NCBI RefSeq assembly: GCF_042675645.1
Contig: NZ_JBHTJH010000005.1
Span: forward strand, 124,001-188,000
DNA length: 64,000 nucleotides
DNA from: Sungkyunkwania multivorans
GTDB taxonomy: Bacteria > Bacteroidota > Bacteroidia > Flavobacteriales > Flavobacteriaceae
Reading direction: 5' to 3'
Shown: positions 1 through 8,800 of the stretch, piece by piece
How the letters are laid out: the number at the start of each line of letters is the position of its first letter
Numbering within the stretch: the stretch's first letter is position 1
Translations under genes and position numbers: made by a program
The notes under the pieces: generated by a model
Told to the model about the DNA's origin: nothing
Databases searched by the model: none
The model's input: the letters and a program-made list of their open reading frames with translations, nothing else

Positions 1-1
1 T

Positions 2-364
2 ATCCCACAAGGATATGCTGTCTTGGCAACTACTTCTGCAAAGAAAGTATTGGCAGAGAATTTAAAGCAGCGTGCTTTCAAAGAAAAGAAGATCGTAGAT
101 GAGGCCACAAAGGTCGCAGAAGCACTGAAAGCATTGGAATTGAAGATCACCGCAAAGGCCGGTGAGGGTGATAAACTCTTCGGTTCTGTAGGTAATGCAG
201 ATATCGCAGAGGCTTTGGCCAAGAATGGTCAGGATATCGATAAGAAATTCATCGCTATCCAAGGTGGAACAGTAAAGCGTGTTGGAAAGTACAACGCAGT
301 TGTTCGTTTGCACAGAGAAGTGGTCGTAGACCTTCCTTTTGATGTGATAGCAGAAGCAAAGTAA
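2..364 (+). CDS. rplI: 50S ribosomal protein L9 (5' end outside window)
   Basis: Ribosomal protein L9 binds 23S rRNA domain V in the large subunit. The reading frame is open from base 2 (I-P-Q-G-Y-A...), so the gene enters from the left and about 25-30 N-terminal residues are missing. The visible part covers the end of the N-terminal rRNA-binding domain, the long connecting helix (Lys/Glu/Ala-rich, roughly the first 50 visible residues) and the C-terminal globular domain with the family-typical LFGSVGNADIAEAL stretch. L9 is usually about 150 aa, and the visible 120 aa fit a truncation by the window edge rather than a broken gene. A strong terminator follows. In this phylum rplI normally ends an rpsF-rpsR-rplI operon; the upstream members are not visible here. 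Confidence 0.95.
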   Translation: MPQGYAVLATTSAKKVLAENLKQRAFKEKKIVDEATKVAEALKALELKITAKAGEGDKLFGSVGNADIAEALAKNGQDIDKKFIAIQGGTVKRVGKYNAVVRLHREVVVDLPFDVIAEAK

Positions 365-390
365 TCAACAATACACGTTGAGAAATAAAT

Positions 391-419
391 AAAAGGCCGC
401 AATTTTGCGGCCTTTTTTT
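391..419 (+). terminator. Rho-independent terminator of rplI
   Basis: A perfect 10-bp stem AAAAGGCCGC / GCGGCCTTTT (391-400 with 407-416) with a six-base loop AATTTT runs into a T tract (413-419). It lies 27 bp after the rplI stop and 50 bp before the next gene. Confidence 0.9.
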
Positions 420-469
420 GTGTTATCTTTAATCTGAATTTGTGATAACCTCATAATAACCAATATACA

Positions 470-3400
470 ATGATCAAAAACTATCTCGCCGGTATTTTGC
501 TATTCTTACTAACGGGAGTAGCCTATTCACAAGTAACAACGTCCAACATCAAAGGAGTGGTTCTAGATGATGAGTCACAACCTTTGCCAGGGGCGAATGT
601 CGTGGCTGTTCATACGCCTACAGGAACCACCTACGGAGGAGCGACCAATTTTGATGGTCGCTTTAACCTTCTTAACTTAAGAGTTGGCGGTCCGTATACC
701 ATTACCATCTCATACGTTGGTTTTCAGGACCAAGAATTAAAGGACATTTTCCTTACGCTTGGTAAGACCTATAATGTGGATATTCAAATGGTCTCTGACG
801 CGCAACAACTCGAAGAGGTAGTCGTTACTGGGAGTCAAACGGGCACCTTTGGAAGTGACCGTACAGGAGCGGAGACCAGCGTAGGTAGAAGAGAATTGAC
901 CAGATTGCCTACCATTTCGCGCTCGGCACAAGATTTTACGCGCTTGGAACCTTCTTCCAGCGGAAATTCCTTTGGAGGACGTAACGACCAATTCAATAAC
1001 TTTTCTTTGGACGGAGCCATCTTTAATAACCCCTTTGGGTTGGATGCACCAACGCCTGGTGGCCAGACCGATGCACAACCTATTTCTCTGGACGCGATCG
1101 ATCAGATCCAGGTTTCTATTGCACCCTATGATGTGACGCAATCCGGATTTACCGGAGCATCCGTAAATGCTGTGACGAAGAGTGGTACCAACGAGTTCCA
1201 TGGAACGGCCTACGGATTCTTTAGAAATGAAAGCCTTACAGGTAATAAGATTCAAGGAGAAGACGCGATACGACCCGATCTAGAACAAAATCAATACGGC
1301 TTTAGCGTTGGAGGGCCACTTGTAAAAAATAAATTATTCTTCTTTGCTAATTTTGAGAAAGATGAGAGAACGGATCTTGGTTCCAATGGATTTGTTCCCA
1401 ATAGAGGAACTGGTGCGATCAACGAATCTCGAGTGCTAGAGACAGATCTGATCGCTGTTCAAGATGCCTTGGCCGCTTTGGGATACAATACCGGAAGGTT
1501 CGAAGGCTTCACCTATGGTGCAGAATCTACCAAAGGAATCTTTAAGCTCGATTGGAATATCGATGATAAGAACCGCTTGGCTTTGATCTACAATTTCTTG
1601 AATGCATCCAAGGAAAAGCCTGCACATCCTTCTGCACTTGGTATAAGAGGCCCCAGTCTTCAAACCTTGCAGTTTGAAAATTCTGGATATCGAATCAACA
1701 ATAATTTGAATTCAGTGCAGCTAGAATTGAACTCTACGATCTCTGACGAGATGACCAACAAATTACAAGTCGGATATACGCATTTTGACGACTTTAGGGA
1801 CCCGCTTTCCACACCAGCGCCAAGTATCCTTATAGAAAATGGAGATAACACCAACTATATAGTCGCTGGACATGAACCCTTTTCGATCAACAACCGCTTG
1901 GACCAGAAGGTGTTTCAGTTGACCAATAATCTGAATATCTTTAAAGGTAGCCATACCTATACCATAGGTTTCTCCTATGAGAAGTTTGAGTTTGACAACT
2001 CTTTTAACTTAGGCGTCTATGGAGGAACTTTTGGATTCCCCAGATTTGACAATACATTCGGTAACTTTAGAACGGTACAAGAATTTTTAGATGCCGCACA
2101 ACCGGGAGGCTTGATCGAGGATTTGATCCAGGCGGCAGAAGCTACCTTTGCAAACAACAACCAATTTCCCGATGGCACACCTGGAGGTTGGGCACTGGCA
2201 GAGACCAATGTAGGACAGTTGGCATTTTATCTTCAGGATGAATGGAATGTTACTGACGATTTCAAGTTGACCTACGGCATACGCTTTGACCGCCCTCTAT
2301 ATTTTGATACACGTCAAAAGATCGAGGAGAATATTGCCCGTAAGGGCGGTGTTTTTAATCCTGCCGATTTCTCGGGAGGAACGTATACACCAAGCATCAC
2401 TTATTTCGACCCAGCAACAGGCGAAGAGACCTTCTTGGACTCTACAACATTACCCTCAAATGACATCCTTATATCTCCGAGACTAGGCTTTAACTGGGAT
2501 GTTAAAGGAGAAAACAAAACCCAAGTCCGTGGAGGAACTGGTGTATTTACAGGTCGCTTCCCATTTGTTTGGCTAGGAAATCAAGTGCAAGGTGTCGATT
2601 TCTTCTTTTATCAGATCGTTGATCCCGACTTTAAATGGCCACAGGTATGGCGCACCAACGTTGGCGTAGATCATAGATTGGAAAATGGGATCACGCTAAC
2701 CGCAGATATTTCATATACCAAAGATATTAACGCGGCACACGTGCAGAACTGGGGAATCGATACCGAGAATGCTACCGGCACTTTGAATGCCCCTGGCGAC
2801 AACAGACCCTTCTATACTGCGGCAGACCGTTCTGTGAATCAGTTTGGTGGTCTCACCAACGCCTATGTATTTACGAACTCCGACGACGGAAGAATCTGGA
2901 ATGCTACATTTAAAGCTCAAAAGAATTTTGATAATGGACTATTTGCCAGTATCGCATACAATTATCTAAATGCCAAAGACGTGAATTCTATCGAAGCAGA
3001 GATCACTGGGGATGCCTTTGACTTCAATCCAACTTCTGGCAATGTTAACGAGGATGTGTTGTCATTTTCTAGATATGGTGATACCCATAGAGTGATCGGT
3101 GTCGCTTCTAAGCGTTTCAACTATGGAAATGATAAATGGGCAACTACACTTTCCACTTTCTTTGAGTATGCACAGGGAGGACGATTCAACTATACCTATG
3201 GTGGTAATATCAATGGAGATAGCTCCTTTCAGAACAATGACCTGTTATATATCCCAACTGCTGCCGAAGTACAGCAAATGCAATTCACTGATCCATCCAT
3301 GGCGGCCGACTTCGAGGCATATATCCAGCAAGACGATTATCTAAGCGAGAATCGCGGAAGCTATTCCGAGCGTTATGGAGCGCTTTCTCCTTGGAGAAGC

Positions 3401-3691
3401 CGTTGGGATATAAAGTTCCTACAGGACTTCAACTTTAAAGTGGCCGATGGGAAGACACACACCATCCAATTTAGTGCTGATATTTTAAACTTTGGCAACC
3501 TGATCAATTCGGAATGGGGAGTGGTAGAGGTACCTAACAATCAGAATCCGTTATCGGTGGTTTCCATTGATAGTAATAATGTGCCGACCTTTTCATTTGA
3601 CCAAAGTTTGAATACTAGAGGAACCTTTGGTTTCGACCAAAGCCTTCAGTCTAGATGGCAAGCACAGTTTGGTTTGCGATATATATTCTAA
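470..3691 (+). CDS. TonB-dependent outer-membrane receptor, Oar-like
   Basis: Probable outer-membrane, TonB/ExbBD-energised importer or receptor of 1073 aa. Residues 1-20 form a signal peptide (hydrophobic LLFLLTG ending AYSQ). Residues about 22-110 are a carboxypeptidase-regulatory-like beta-sandwich (IKGVVLDDESQPLPGANV). A plug-like region follows (about 112-245), with EEVVVTGSQ at its start and a VNAVTKSGTNEFHG stretch. The remainder is a beta-barrel rich in aromatic/Gly/Asn strands, and the chain ends in ...LRYIF, a C-terminal aromatic residue as expected for Bam-mediated insertion. The architecture is that of the Oar/OmpA-related TonB receptor group rather than classic SusC, and no SusD partner lies next to it. 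The substrate cannot be inferred. The gene is monocistronic between two terminators. Confidence 0.9.
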   Translation: MIKNYLAGILLFLLTGVAYSQVTTSNIKGVVLDDESQPLPGANVVAVHTPTGTTYGGATNFDGRFNLLNLRVGGPYTITISYVGFQDQELKDIFLTLGKTYNVDIQMVSDAQQLEEVVVTGSQTGTFGSDRTGAETSVGRRELTRLPTISRSAQDFTRLEPSSSGNSFGGRNDQFNNFSLDGAIFNNPFGLDAPTPGGQTDAQPISLDAIDQIQVSIAPYDVTQSGFTGASVNAVTKSGTNEFHGTAYGFFRNESLTGNKIQGEDAIRPDLEQNQYGFSVGGPLVKNKLFFFANFEKDERTDLGSNGFVPNRGTGAINESRVLETDLIAVQDALAALGYNTGRFEGFTYGAESTKGIFKLDWNIDDKNRLALIYNFLNASKEKPAHPSALGIRGPSLQTLQFENSGYRINNNLNSVQLELNSTISDEMTNKLQVGYTHFDDFRDPLSTPAPSILIENGDNTNYIVAGHEPFSINNRLDQKVFQLTNNLNIFKGSHTYTIGFSYEKFEFDNSFNLGVYGGTFGFPRFDNTFGNFRTVQEFLDAAQPGGLIEDLIQAAEATFANNNQFPDGTPGGWALAETNVGQLAFYLQDEWNVTDDFKLTYGIRFDRPLYFDTRQKIEENIARKGGVFNPADFSGGTYTPSITYFDPATGEETFLDSTTLPSNDILISPRLGFNWDVKGENKTQVRGGTGVFTGRFPFVWLGNQVQGVDFFFYQIVDPDFKWPQVWRTNVGVDHRLENGITLTADISYTKDINAAHVQNWGIDTENATGTLNAPGDNRPFYTAADRSVNQFGGLTNAYVFTNSDDGRIWNATFKAQKNFDNGLFASIAYNYLNAKDVNSIEAEITGDAFDFNPTSGNVNEDVLSFSRYGDTHRVIGVASKRFNYGNDKWATTLSTFFEYAQGGRFNYTYGGNINGDSSFQNNDLLYIPTAAEVQQMQFTDPSMAADFEAYIQQDDYLSENRGSYSERYGALSPWRSRWDIKFLQDFNFKVADGKTHTIQFSADILNFGNLINSEWGVVEVPNNQNPLSVVSIDSNNVPTFSFDQSLNTRGTFGFDQSLQSRWQAQFGLRYIF

Positions 3692-3753
3692 AGACATTTG
3701 TTCATTGCATTCCCATGTCGGTGGGAATCTATTGATCAACGATTTATTAACTC

Positions 3754-3786
3754 AAAAGGCTACTCGATTTAAGTAGCCTTTTTTAT
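3754..3786 (+). terminator. Terminator of the TonB receptor gene
   Basis: An 11-bp stem AAAAGGCTACT / AGTAGCCTTTT (3754-3764 with 3772-3782) is followed by further T residues. A weaker inverted repeat (ATTCCCA...TGGGAAT, about 3709-3729) lies just before it. The T tract overlaps the promoter box of the next gene. Confidence 0.85.
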
Positions 3787-3791
3787 TTTTG
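3784..3791 (+). promoter_or_regulatory. Bacteroidota -7 promoter box (TATTTTTG)
   Basis: TATTTTTG matches the Bacteroidota -7 consensus TANNTTTG. Transcription would begin about 7 bases downstream, near 3798, giving a very short leader and favouring translation from the ATG at 3809 over the one at 3800. The box is embedded in the T tract of the preceding terminator. Confidence 0.55.
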
Positions 3792-3808
3792 CAGCTTAAT
3801 TGAAACGA

Positions 3809-4288
3809 ATGAAATACGCAAGACTCACCAAGGAGCAATTTGAAGAATTACACCAAGAGTTTATCAACTTTTTGGCGACGCAATCGATCACTGCCGAAGA
3901 GTGGAAAAACATTAAAAACGAGAAACCAGAAGCTGCCGAACAAGAGCTGGATGTTTTTAGTGACCTTATTTGGGAAGGTGTGCTGAACAGGGTTGAGTAT
4001 TTAGAGAACATTTCATCAAAGCAGATGCATTTGTTCTTCCTTGAAGAGCATATCATGAATCTGATTGCAATAAAAGTACATGCCGAGGACGTCGATTTAG
4101 GGACGAAGGAAGGTTTTGCATGGTTTAGAGATAATTTTCATAGCGACGCCGTAGAGATGATGACCGCACAGAAAAAATACTCAAATGATAAGAATGCGGA
4201 TAAGTTTCAGCTAATACAACAAGGCGCTAGCATCACCAAGGGAGAATTGTATCGTTGGTTCGATCAATTGATCCATTTAGATAGTTGA
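3809..4288 (+). CDS. Conserved hypothetical protein (possibly DUF6495 family)
   Basis: A 159-aa soluble, acidic, mostly helical protein with no signal peptide or membrane segment. It begins MKYARLTKEQFEELHQEF and contains a Trp-rich acidic middle (TAEEWKNIKNE, DLIWEGVLNRVEYLE). I recall similar flavobacterial proteins beside hisS annotated as DUF6495, but the family name is from memory. An in-frame ATG at 3800 would add three residues (MKR); 3809 is preferred because the promoter box at 3784-3791 would start transcription at about 3798. The last three codons and the stop are made of the first heptamers of the repeat array that fills the space before hisS. Function unknown. Confidence 0.7.
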   Translation: MKYARLTKEQFEELHQEFINFLATQSITAEEWKNIKNEKPEAAEQELDVFSDLIWEGVLNRVEYLENISSKQMHLFFLEEHIMNLIAIKVHAEDVDLGTKEGFAWFRDNFHSDAVEMMTAQKKYSNDKNADKFQLIQQGASITKGELYRWFDQLIHLDS

Positions 4289-4342
4289 TAGTTGATAGTG
4301 AATAGTTACGAGTGAATCTAGAAAAGTTAAGAGTGAAGAGTT
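4280..4342 (+). repeat. Degenerate heptanucleotide tandem array, GATAGTT type
   Basis: Nine consecutive 7-bp units in one phase: GATAGTT, GATAGTT, GATAGTG, AATAGTT, ACGAGTG, AATCTAG, AAAAGTT, AAGAGTG, AAGAGTT. The first units encode the C-terminal Asp-Ser-stop of the upstream gene. The array lies just upstream of a second, different heptamer array before hisS. Confidence 0.8.
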
Positions 4343-4368
4343 GTTAGATTATTTTGATTTAGTATTTT

Positions 4369-4417
4369 CACCAAACACCAAACACCAAACACCAAACACC
4401 AAACACTGAACATCAAA
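4369..4417 (+). repeat. Heptanucleotide tandem array, CACCAAA type, in the hisS leader
   Basis: Five perfect CACCAAA units (4369-4403) are followed by two variant units, CACTGAA and CATCAAA, ending 5 bp before the hisS ATG. The array occupies the position where a ribosome-binding site would lie. It is A/C-rich and lacks self-complementarity, so the leader should be unstructured. Copy-number change by slippage would alter leader length by 7 nt. Confidence 0.9.
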
Positions 4418-4422
4418 CGTAA

Positions 4423-5808
4423 ATGGCACAAAAACCAAGCATACCTAAGGGCACGCGCGACTTTTCACCTGTAGAGGTCGTAAAGCGCAACTATATTTTC
4501 GATACGATCAAGGGAAGTTTCCAACGCTATGGCTTTCAACCTATCGAGACGCCGTCATTTGAAAAGTTAGACACCTTGATGGGAAAATATGGTGATGAGG
4601 GTGACCGACTTATCTTTAAAATATTGAATTCTGGTGATAAGGTGAAAAAAGCGGATCTTGCTGCGCTCAAAGATGGTAATTTGGCCAAATTTTCCAATTC
4701 ACTTTCAGAGAAAGCCTTAAAATATGACCTCACCGTTCCCTTTGCCCGCTATGTGGTACAACATCAAAACGAGATTAATTTTCCCTTTAAACGTTACCAG
4801 ATACAACCGGTGTGGCGTGCAGATCGACCTCAGCATGGACGATTTCAAGAATTCTATCAGTGCGATGCCGATGTCGTTGGCTCCGAATCCCTATGGCAGG
4901 AAGTAGAATTGGTACAATTGTACGATGAAGTTTTCTCAAACTTGAAATTGGAAGGGGTTACCATCAAAATGAACAATCGCAAGATCCTAAGCGGTATTGC
5001 CGAAGTGATCGGTGCCAGCGATAAGCTTATCGATTTCACAGTAGCCTTAGATAAATTGGATAAGATCGGAGAGGATGGTGTAAAGGATGAGATGCTTCAA
5101 AAAGGAATTTCAGCTGAAGCGATCGAAAAGGTGCAACCACTCTTTAACTTCACTGGCACCAACACCGAGAAGCTTGCGCAATTGACAAAATTGCTTAAGT
5201 CTTCAGAAGTGGGGACCAAGGGCGTGGAGGAACTTTCATTTATCTTTGAAAATATAGAAACACTCGGTCTTAGATCTGCTACATTGGATATTGATGTCAC
5301 CTTGGCGAGAGGACTCAATTACTATACTGGTGCAATATTTGAAGTTGCTGCTCCCGAAGGGGTGAAGATGGGCTCTATAGGAGGTGGTGGTCGCTATGAC
5401 GACCTTACTAGTGTCTTCGGATTGAAAGATGTTAGCGGTGTGGGTATTTCCTTTGGATTGGATCGTATCTACCTGGTGCTGGAAGAATTAGAGCTGTTTC
5501 CAGAGACCATCACAAATACTTTGGACATCTTGTTCATCAACTTTGGTGAGGCCGAAGCCTTGCAAAGTATGAAGTTCATTGCAAGCCTGCGCGCCGCTGG
5601 CAAGAATGCCGAGTTATATCCAGATGCTGCTAAGATGAAAAAGCAAATGACCTATGCCAACAATCGCAATGTACCCTTTGTGGTGATCATTGGGCCAGAA
5701 GAATTGACGGCTTCTAACTTTGTACTAAAAAACATGCAATCGGGAGAACAAACCACCTATGCTTTCGATGATATGCTCAAGGTTTTAGGAAAATCTACAA
5801 CCTTATAG
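4423..5808 (+). CDS. hisS: Histidine--tRNA ligase
   Basis: Class II aminoacyl-tRNA synthetase that charges tRNA-His; cytoplasmic. The 461 aa open with PSIPKGTRDFSP (family N-terminus). The protein has motif 1 around residues 34-46, motif 2 WRADRPQHGRFQEFYQCDAD at about 131-150, the HisRS-specific RGLNYYTG histidine-binding motif near residue 298, the GGGGRYD motif (about 320) and the C-terminal anticodon-binding domain (about 365-455). The start ATG sits 5 bp after a heptanucleotide repeat array, with no purine-rich Shine-Dalgarno. It is followed by a strong terminator shared with the convergent giant gene. Confidence 0.97.
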   Translation: MAQKPSIPKGTRDFSPVEVVKRNYIFDTIKGSFQRYGFQPIETPSFEKLDTLMGKYGDEGDRLIFKILNSGDKVKKADLAALKDGNLAKFSNSLSEKALKYDLTVPFARYVVQHQNEINFPFKRYQIQPVWRADRPQHGRFQEFYQCDADVVGSESLWQEVELVQLYDEVFSNLKLEGVTIKMNNRKILSGIAEVIGASDKLIDFTVALDKLDKIGEDGVKDEMLQKGISAEAIEKVQPLFNFTGTNTEKLAQLTKLLKSSEVGTKGVEELSFIFENIETLGLRSATLDIDVTLARGLNYYTGAIFEVAAPEGVKMGSIGGGGRYDDLTSVFGLKDVSGVGISFGLDRIYLVLEELELFPETITNTLDILFINFGEAEALQSMKFIASLRAAGKNAELYPDAAKMKKQMTYANNRNVPFVVIIGPEELTASNFVLKNMQSGEQTTYAFDDMLKVLGKSTTL

Positions 5809-5815
5809 ATAGAAG

Positions 5816-5841
5816 AGGCCTCGTCATCGACGAGGCCTTTC
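5816..5841. terminator. Terminator between hisS and the convergent surface-protein gene
   Basis: A perfect 10-bp GC-rich stem AGGCCTCGTC / GACGAGGCCT (5816-5825 with 5829-5838) with a 3-base loop and TTTCTGTT after it on the plus strand. It lies 7 bp past the hisS stop and 34 bp past the end of the convergent gene, so it may serve both, though the T tract favours hisS. Confidence 0.85.
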
Positions 5842-5871
5842 TGTTATAGCATAATTCAATAGGTTAAATGG

Positions 5872-8800
5872 CTACTCTACGATAAATTTCTTAGAGATCT
5901 CGCCTTTGCCATTCGAGACTCTGGCAATATATGTACCTGCTGTCAATCCTATGGTAGTGTACACATTGGCATCTTTCGTCACTTTCCATGTGCGTACCAC
6001 CTGCCCAAGCATATTAAATATGGTCACCTCATCGATTTCCTCAGTTCCGTTGTTGATCAGTTTTAGAATATTGCTATCATTAATATGATAAACATCAATT
6101 CCGCTTTTGCTCAGATCTTGATCATCAATGCTGAGACTCTGATCCGAGAAGATGATCTGAAAACGATCGTAAACGTCACCACTTTCGATGTTGGTAGTGA
6201 CATTTTGCAATCGTAAGTCGGTGATTGTTCCTGTCAGTTTATCTTCGAGATAGATGGCTGTATCGCTTGATATATTTTCTAAAGCATCAATTCCAATGGT
6301 CACCTCTCCACCATCTCTGGTAATGATTCCCAATGGAAGGATGGTGTCGTCATTGATAGAAGGAATTCCTTGAATGATATAGTCACCATTCTCGATCGTC
6401 CAAAACATATCATCGATTTGATTGTCTAGATTTCTTCCATCGTATCCAAAATCTACCCCAAAGGTGGCGTTCTCGTCAATGGTAAGCAATAACTGTCTGT
6501 GAAGGCCAGATGGCGCGTCAAATCCTATTCTAAACTTTCTGCGATCATCCGCCATACGATTCACTTGCGAATCCTCATCATTACGATTTCTTAGGAAAAC
6601 AGAATTACCAGAACTCTCTTTTACATTGGCGCGTTGCCCATTATTGAAGTTCACTGTGCCATTTGAAGATCCAGTGACGAAGAATCCTTGTCCTACAGCC
6701 AGATATCTAGATGGCGTCTTCACAGAAGCTCCGGCCTGACTTACATCCGGGTGCGACGTCGCTTGTACTTCACCAGACAAGTTAACCATCGCATAACCAC
6801 CTTGGTAATCCGCCAATTGATGACTTCCACCTCCCCAATGTTCCCAAAGGTAGATAACTCCTGAGGTAGCTGGATTGTCAGTGATGAACTGTCTTCCGTC
6901 GATCGCAGAAGCATATGGATTTCCAACTAGATAATCATATCCAGCTGTCAGTGGAAGAGAGATGTCGGCATTGTTAGGTTTCCCTGTGAAGACATAATTC
7001 TGTTCTTGCAGGATACTCCCAGCTCCAGATCCTTTCATAGTAAATCCTTCTCCCGTTTGAATGGACCCAGAATTTCCAACAGCGACCCATGAGTTGTAAT
7101 CGTTGGTAGGGCCATTGAACTTGTACATCCAATACGTGCTCAAGGTAATTGGGCTGCTCAAAGCACCGTCTGCTGCTGCGTAATTATTATTAAAATTGAT
7201 GGCTTGTGGGTTTGAAGCTGTTGTACCATCTCTAAGGACGTCCGCAATGGTGTAACCATTATTGTTACTGGCGGCATTGGCAAGGCTTACCGGGACGCTC
7301 CAATAATTATAGGTATAGCTGTCTGCAGTACCCTGTTGATCTTGTTCAATGGTACCGGTACTTGCCACATCCAAGTCACTTCCCAAGGTTTGTATCATTT
7401 GAGATTCACCTTCCAGATCGATGGTACCATCTAATCTTAGGTAATGCGAAATGGTCAATCCACTATCGTTAGAAATGGTAAGCTCATTACCCGTTGAGAT
7501 AAGTCCAAGAAGCTCGGTATCCTCCGTTCTGTAAACATTATGGCCAACCTGGACGATGTTCCAATCGATGTCGGTCGCCACCCCATTGATGGTGAGCTTT
7601 GCATTTGGGGTATATTGGGTGTTGCCATAGTTCCAGATACTGGCATCCGTCCAAGAGCCATCAGCCGAAGAAACATAAGGCAGGGGAGCGGTCTGCTGCT
7701 CGATGCTAAATCTATCCGGGACCACTAAACTACCTCTGTTGGCATTGCCCGAAACATCGTTGAGATGTGTTCCGATATAGGAATTCATATCGTAGTAGGC
7801 GATAAGGTCTGTCCAAGCAGCGCCGCTAATATCATTTTTACTGATAGCACTTGGGATAATTTTCCCTTCAACCGTACCGCTTCCATCATTCTGAATCTCC
7901 TGATTCATGATAAATCGCAATTCGTCTACTGTGATCGCTCTACTCCAAAGAATGACCTCATCTATGTTTCCAGTAAAATGGTCTGCGGTTGAATTCTTGG
8001 AGATATAATTGGCTCCGATAGAAAATTCCGCAGTCGTTGCAGCAGGGGCGTTTAACGCTAAGGTGTTATCCAATACACCATCAATAAAAAGTTTTGTTTC
8101 GGTTCCGTCGTAGGTAACGGCAGCATGTCTCCATACATTATTGTTCAAGGCAGTGTTGGAAACTATTTTCTGTACTGCATTACTGCTATCGGTCCATTCA
8201 AAAGCTATGCGGTTGTCATTCTGCAAGTAGAAGCTATAGCCTACGCTGGCATTCTTCTTGGCTACGATGGTCTTGTTGCTCGATGTTGAATTGCTTCCCG
8301 ACGTATTTACCCATGCCATGGCGGAAAAAGCGCCTGCGAGTTCAACTTTATTGCCTATACGGGTATAGTCGTTTATACCATCAAAGGTTAAATGACGATC
8401 CGCCTTCACTTCGTGCGCCACCCCGAAAGCGACATATTTGGTACCGTCGAAATCATAATACGCCTCTTCCAAAGAACCATTGGAAGTGGTAAAGACAGTT
8501 TCGATATTACTGGTGAAGTTCTCATCATCGGCGACGATCATTACGTAGGCGTCGTTTCCTGTAAGTGTCGGAAGACCAGTTAGTCTGGCGCTGTCTACAG
8601 AAACCTTTACGTCTGTGATATCGGTCGTGGCATGCTCGATAAATTTCCACTTCCTTTCTGAAATATCAGTGATGGTGGTTACGGTGGTAGGACCTAGATT
8701 GATCACCAGCGGAATGGCAGAGGTTGTTAAGGTGGCATTGGTACTTCCCCACATTAAAAAGTCTCTGTTGTCCGCAAAATTATTTGGATTATCGGCATTG

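Noticed and set aside
737..1255. 172-codon open frame antisense to the TonB receptor gene
   Set aside because: It is a shadow of the receptor codons, with Cys/Arg/Ser-rich low-complexity translation and no family likeness or promoter.
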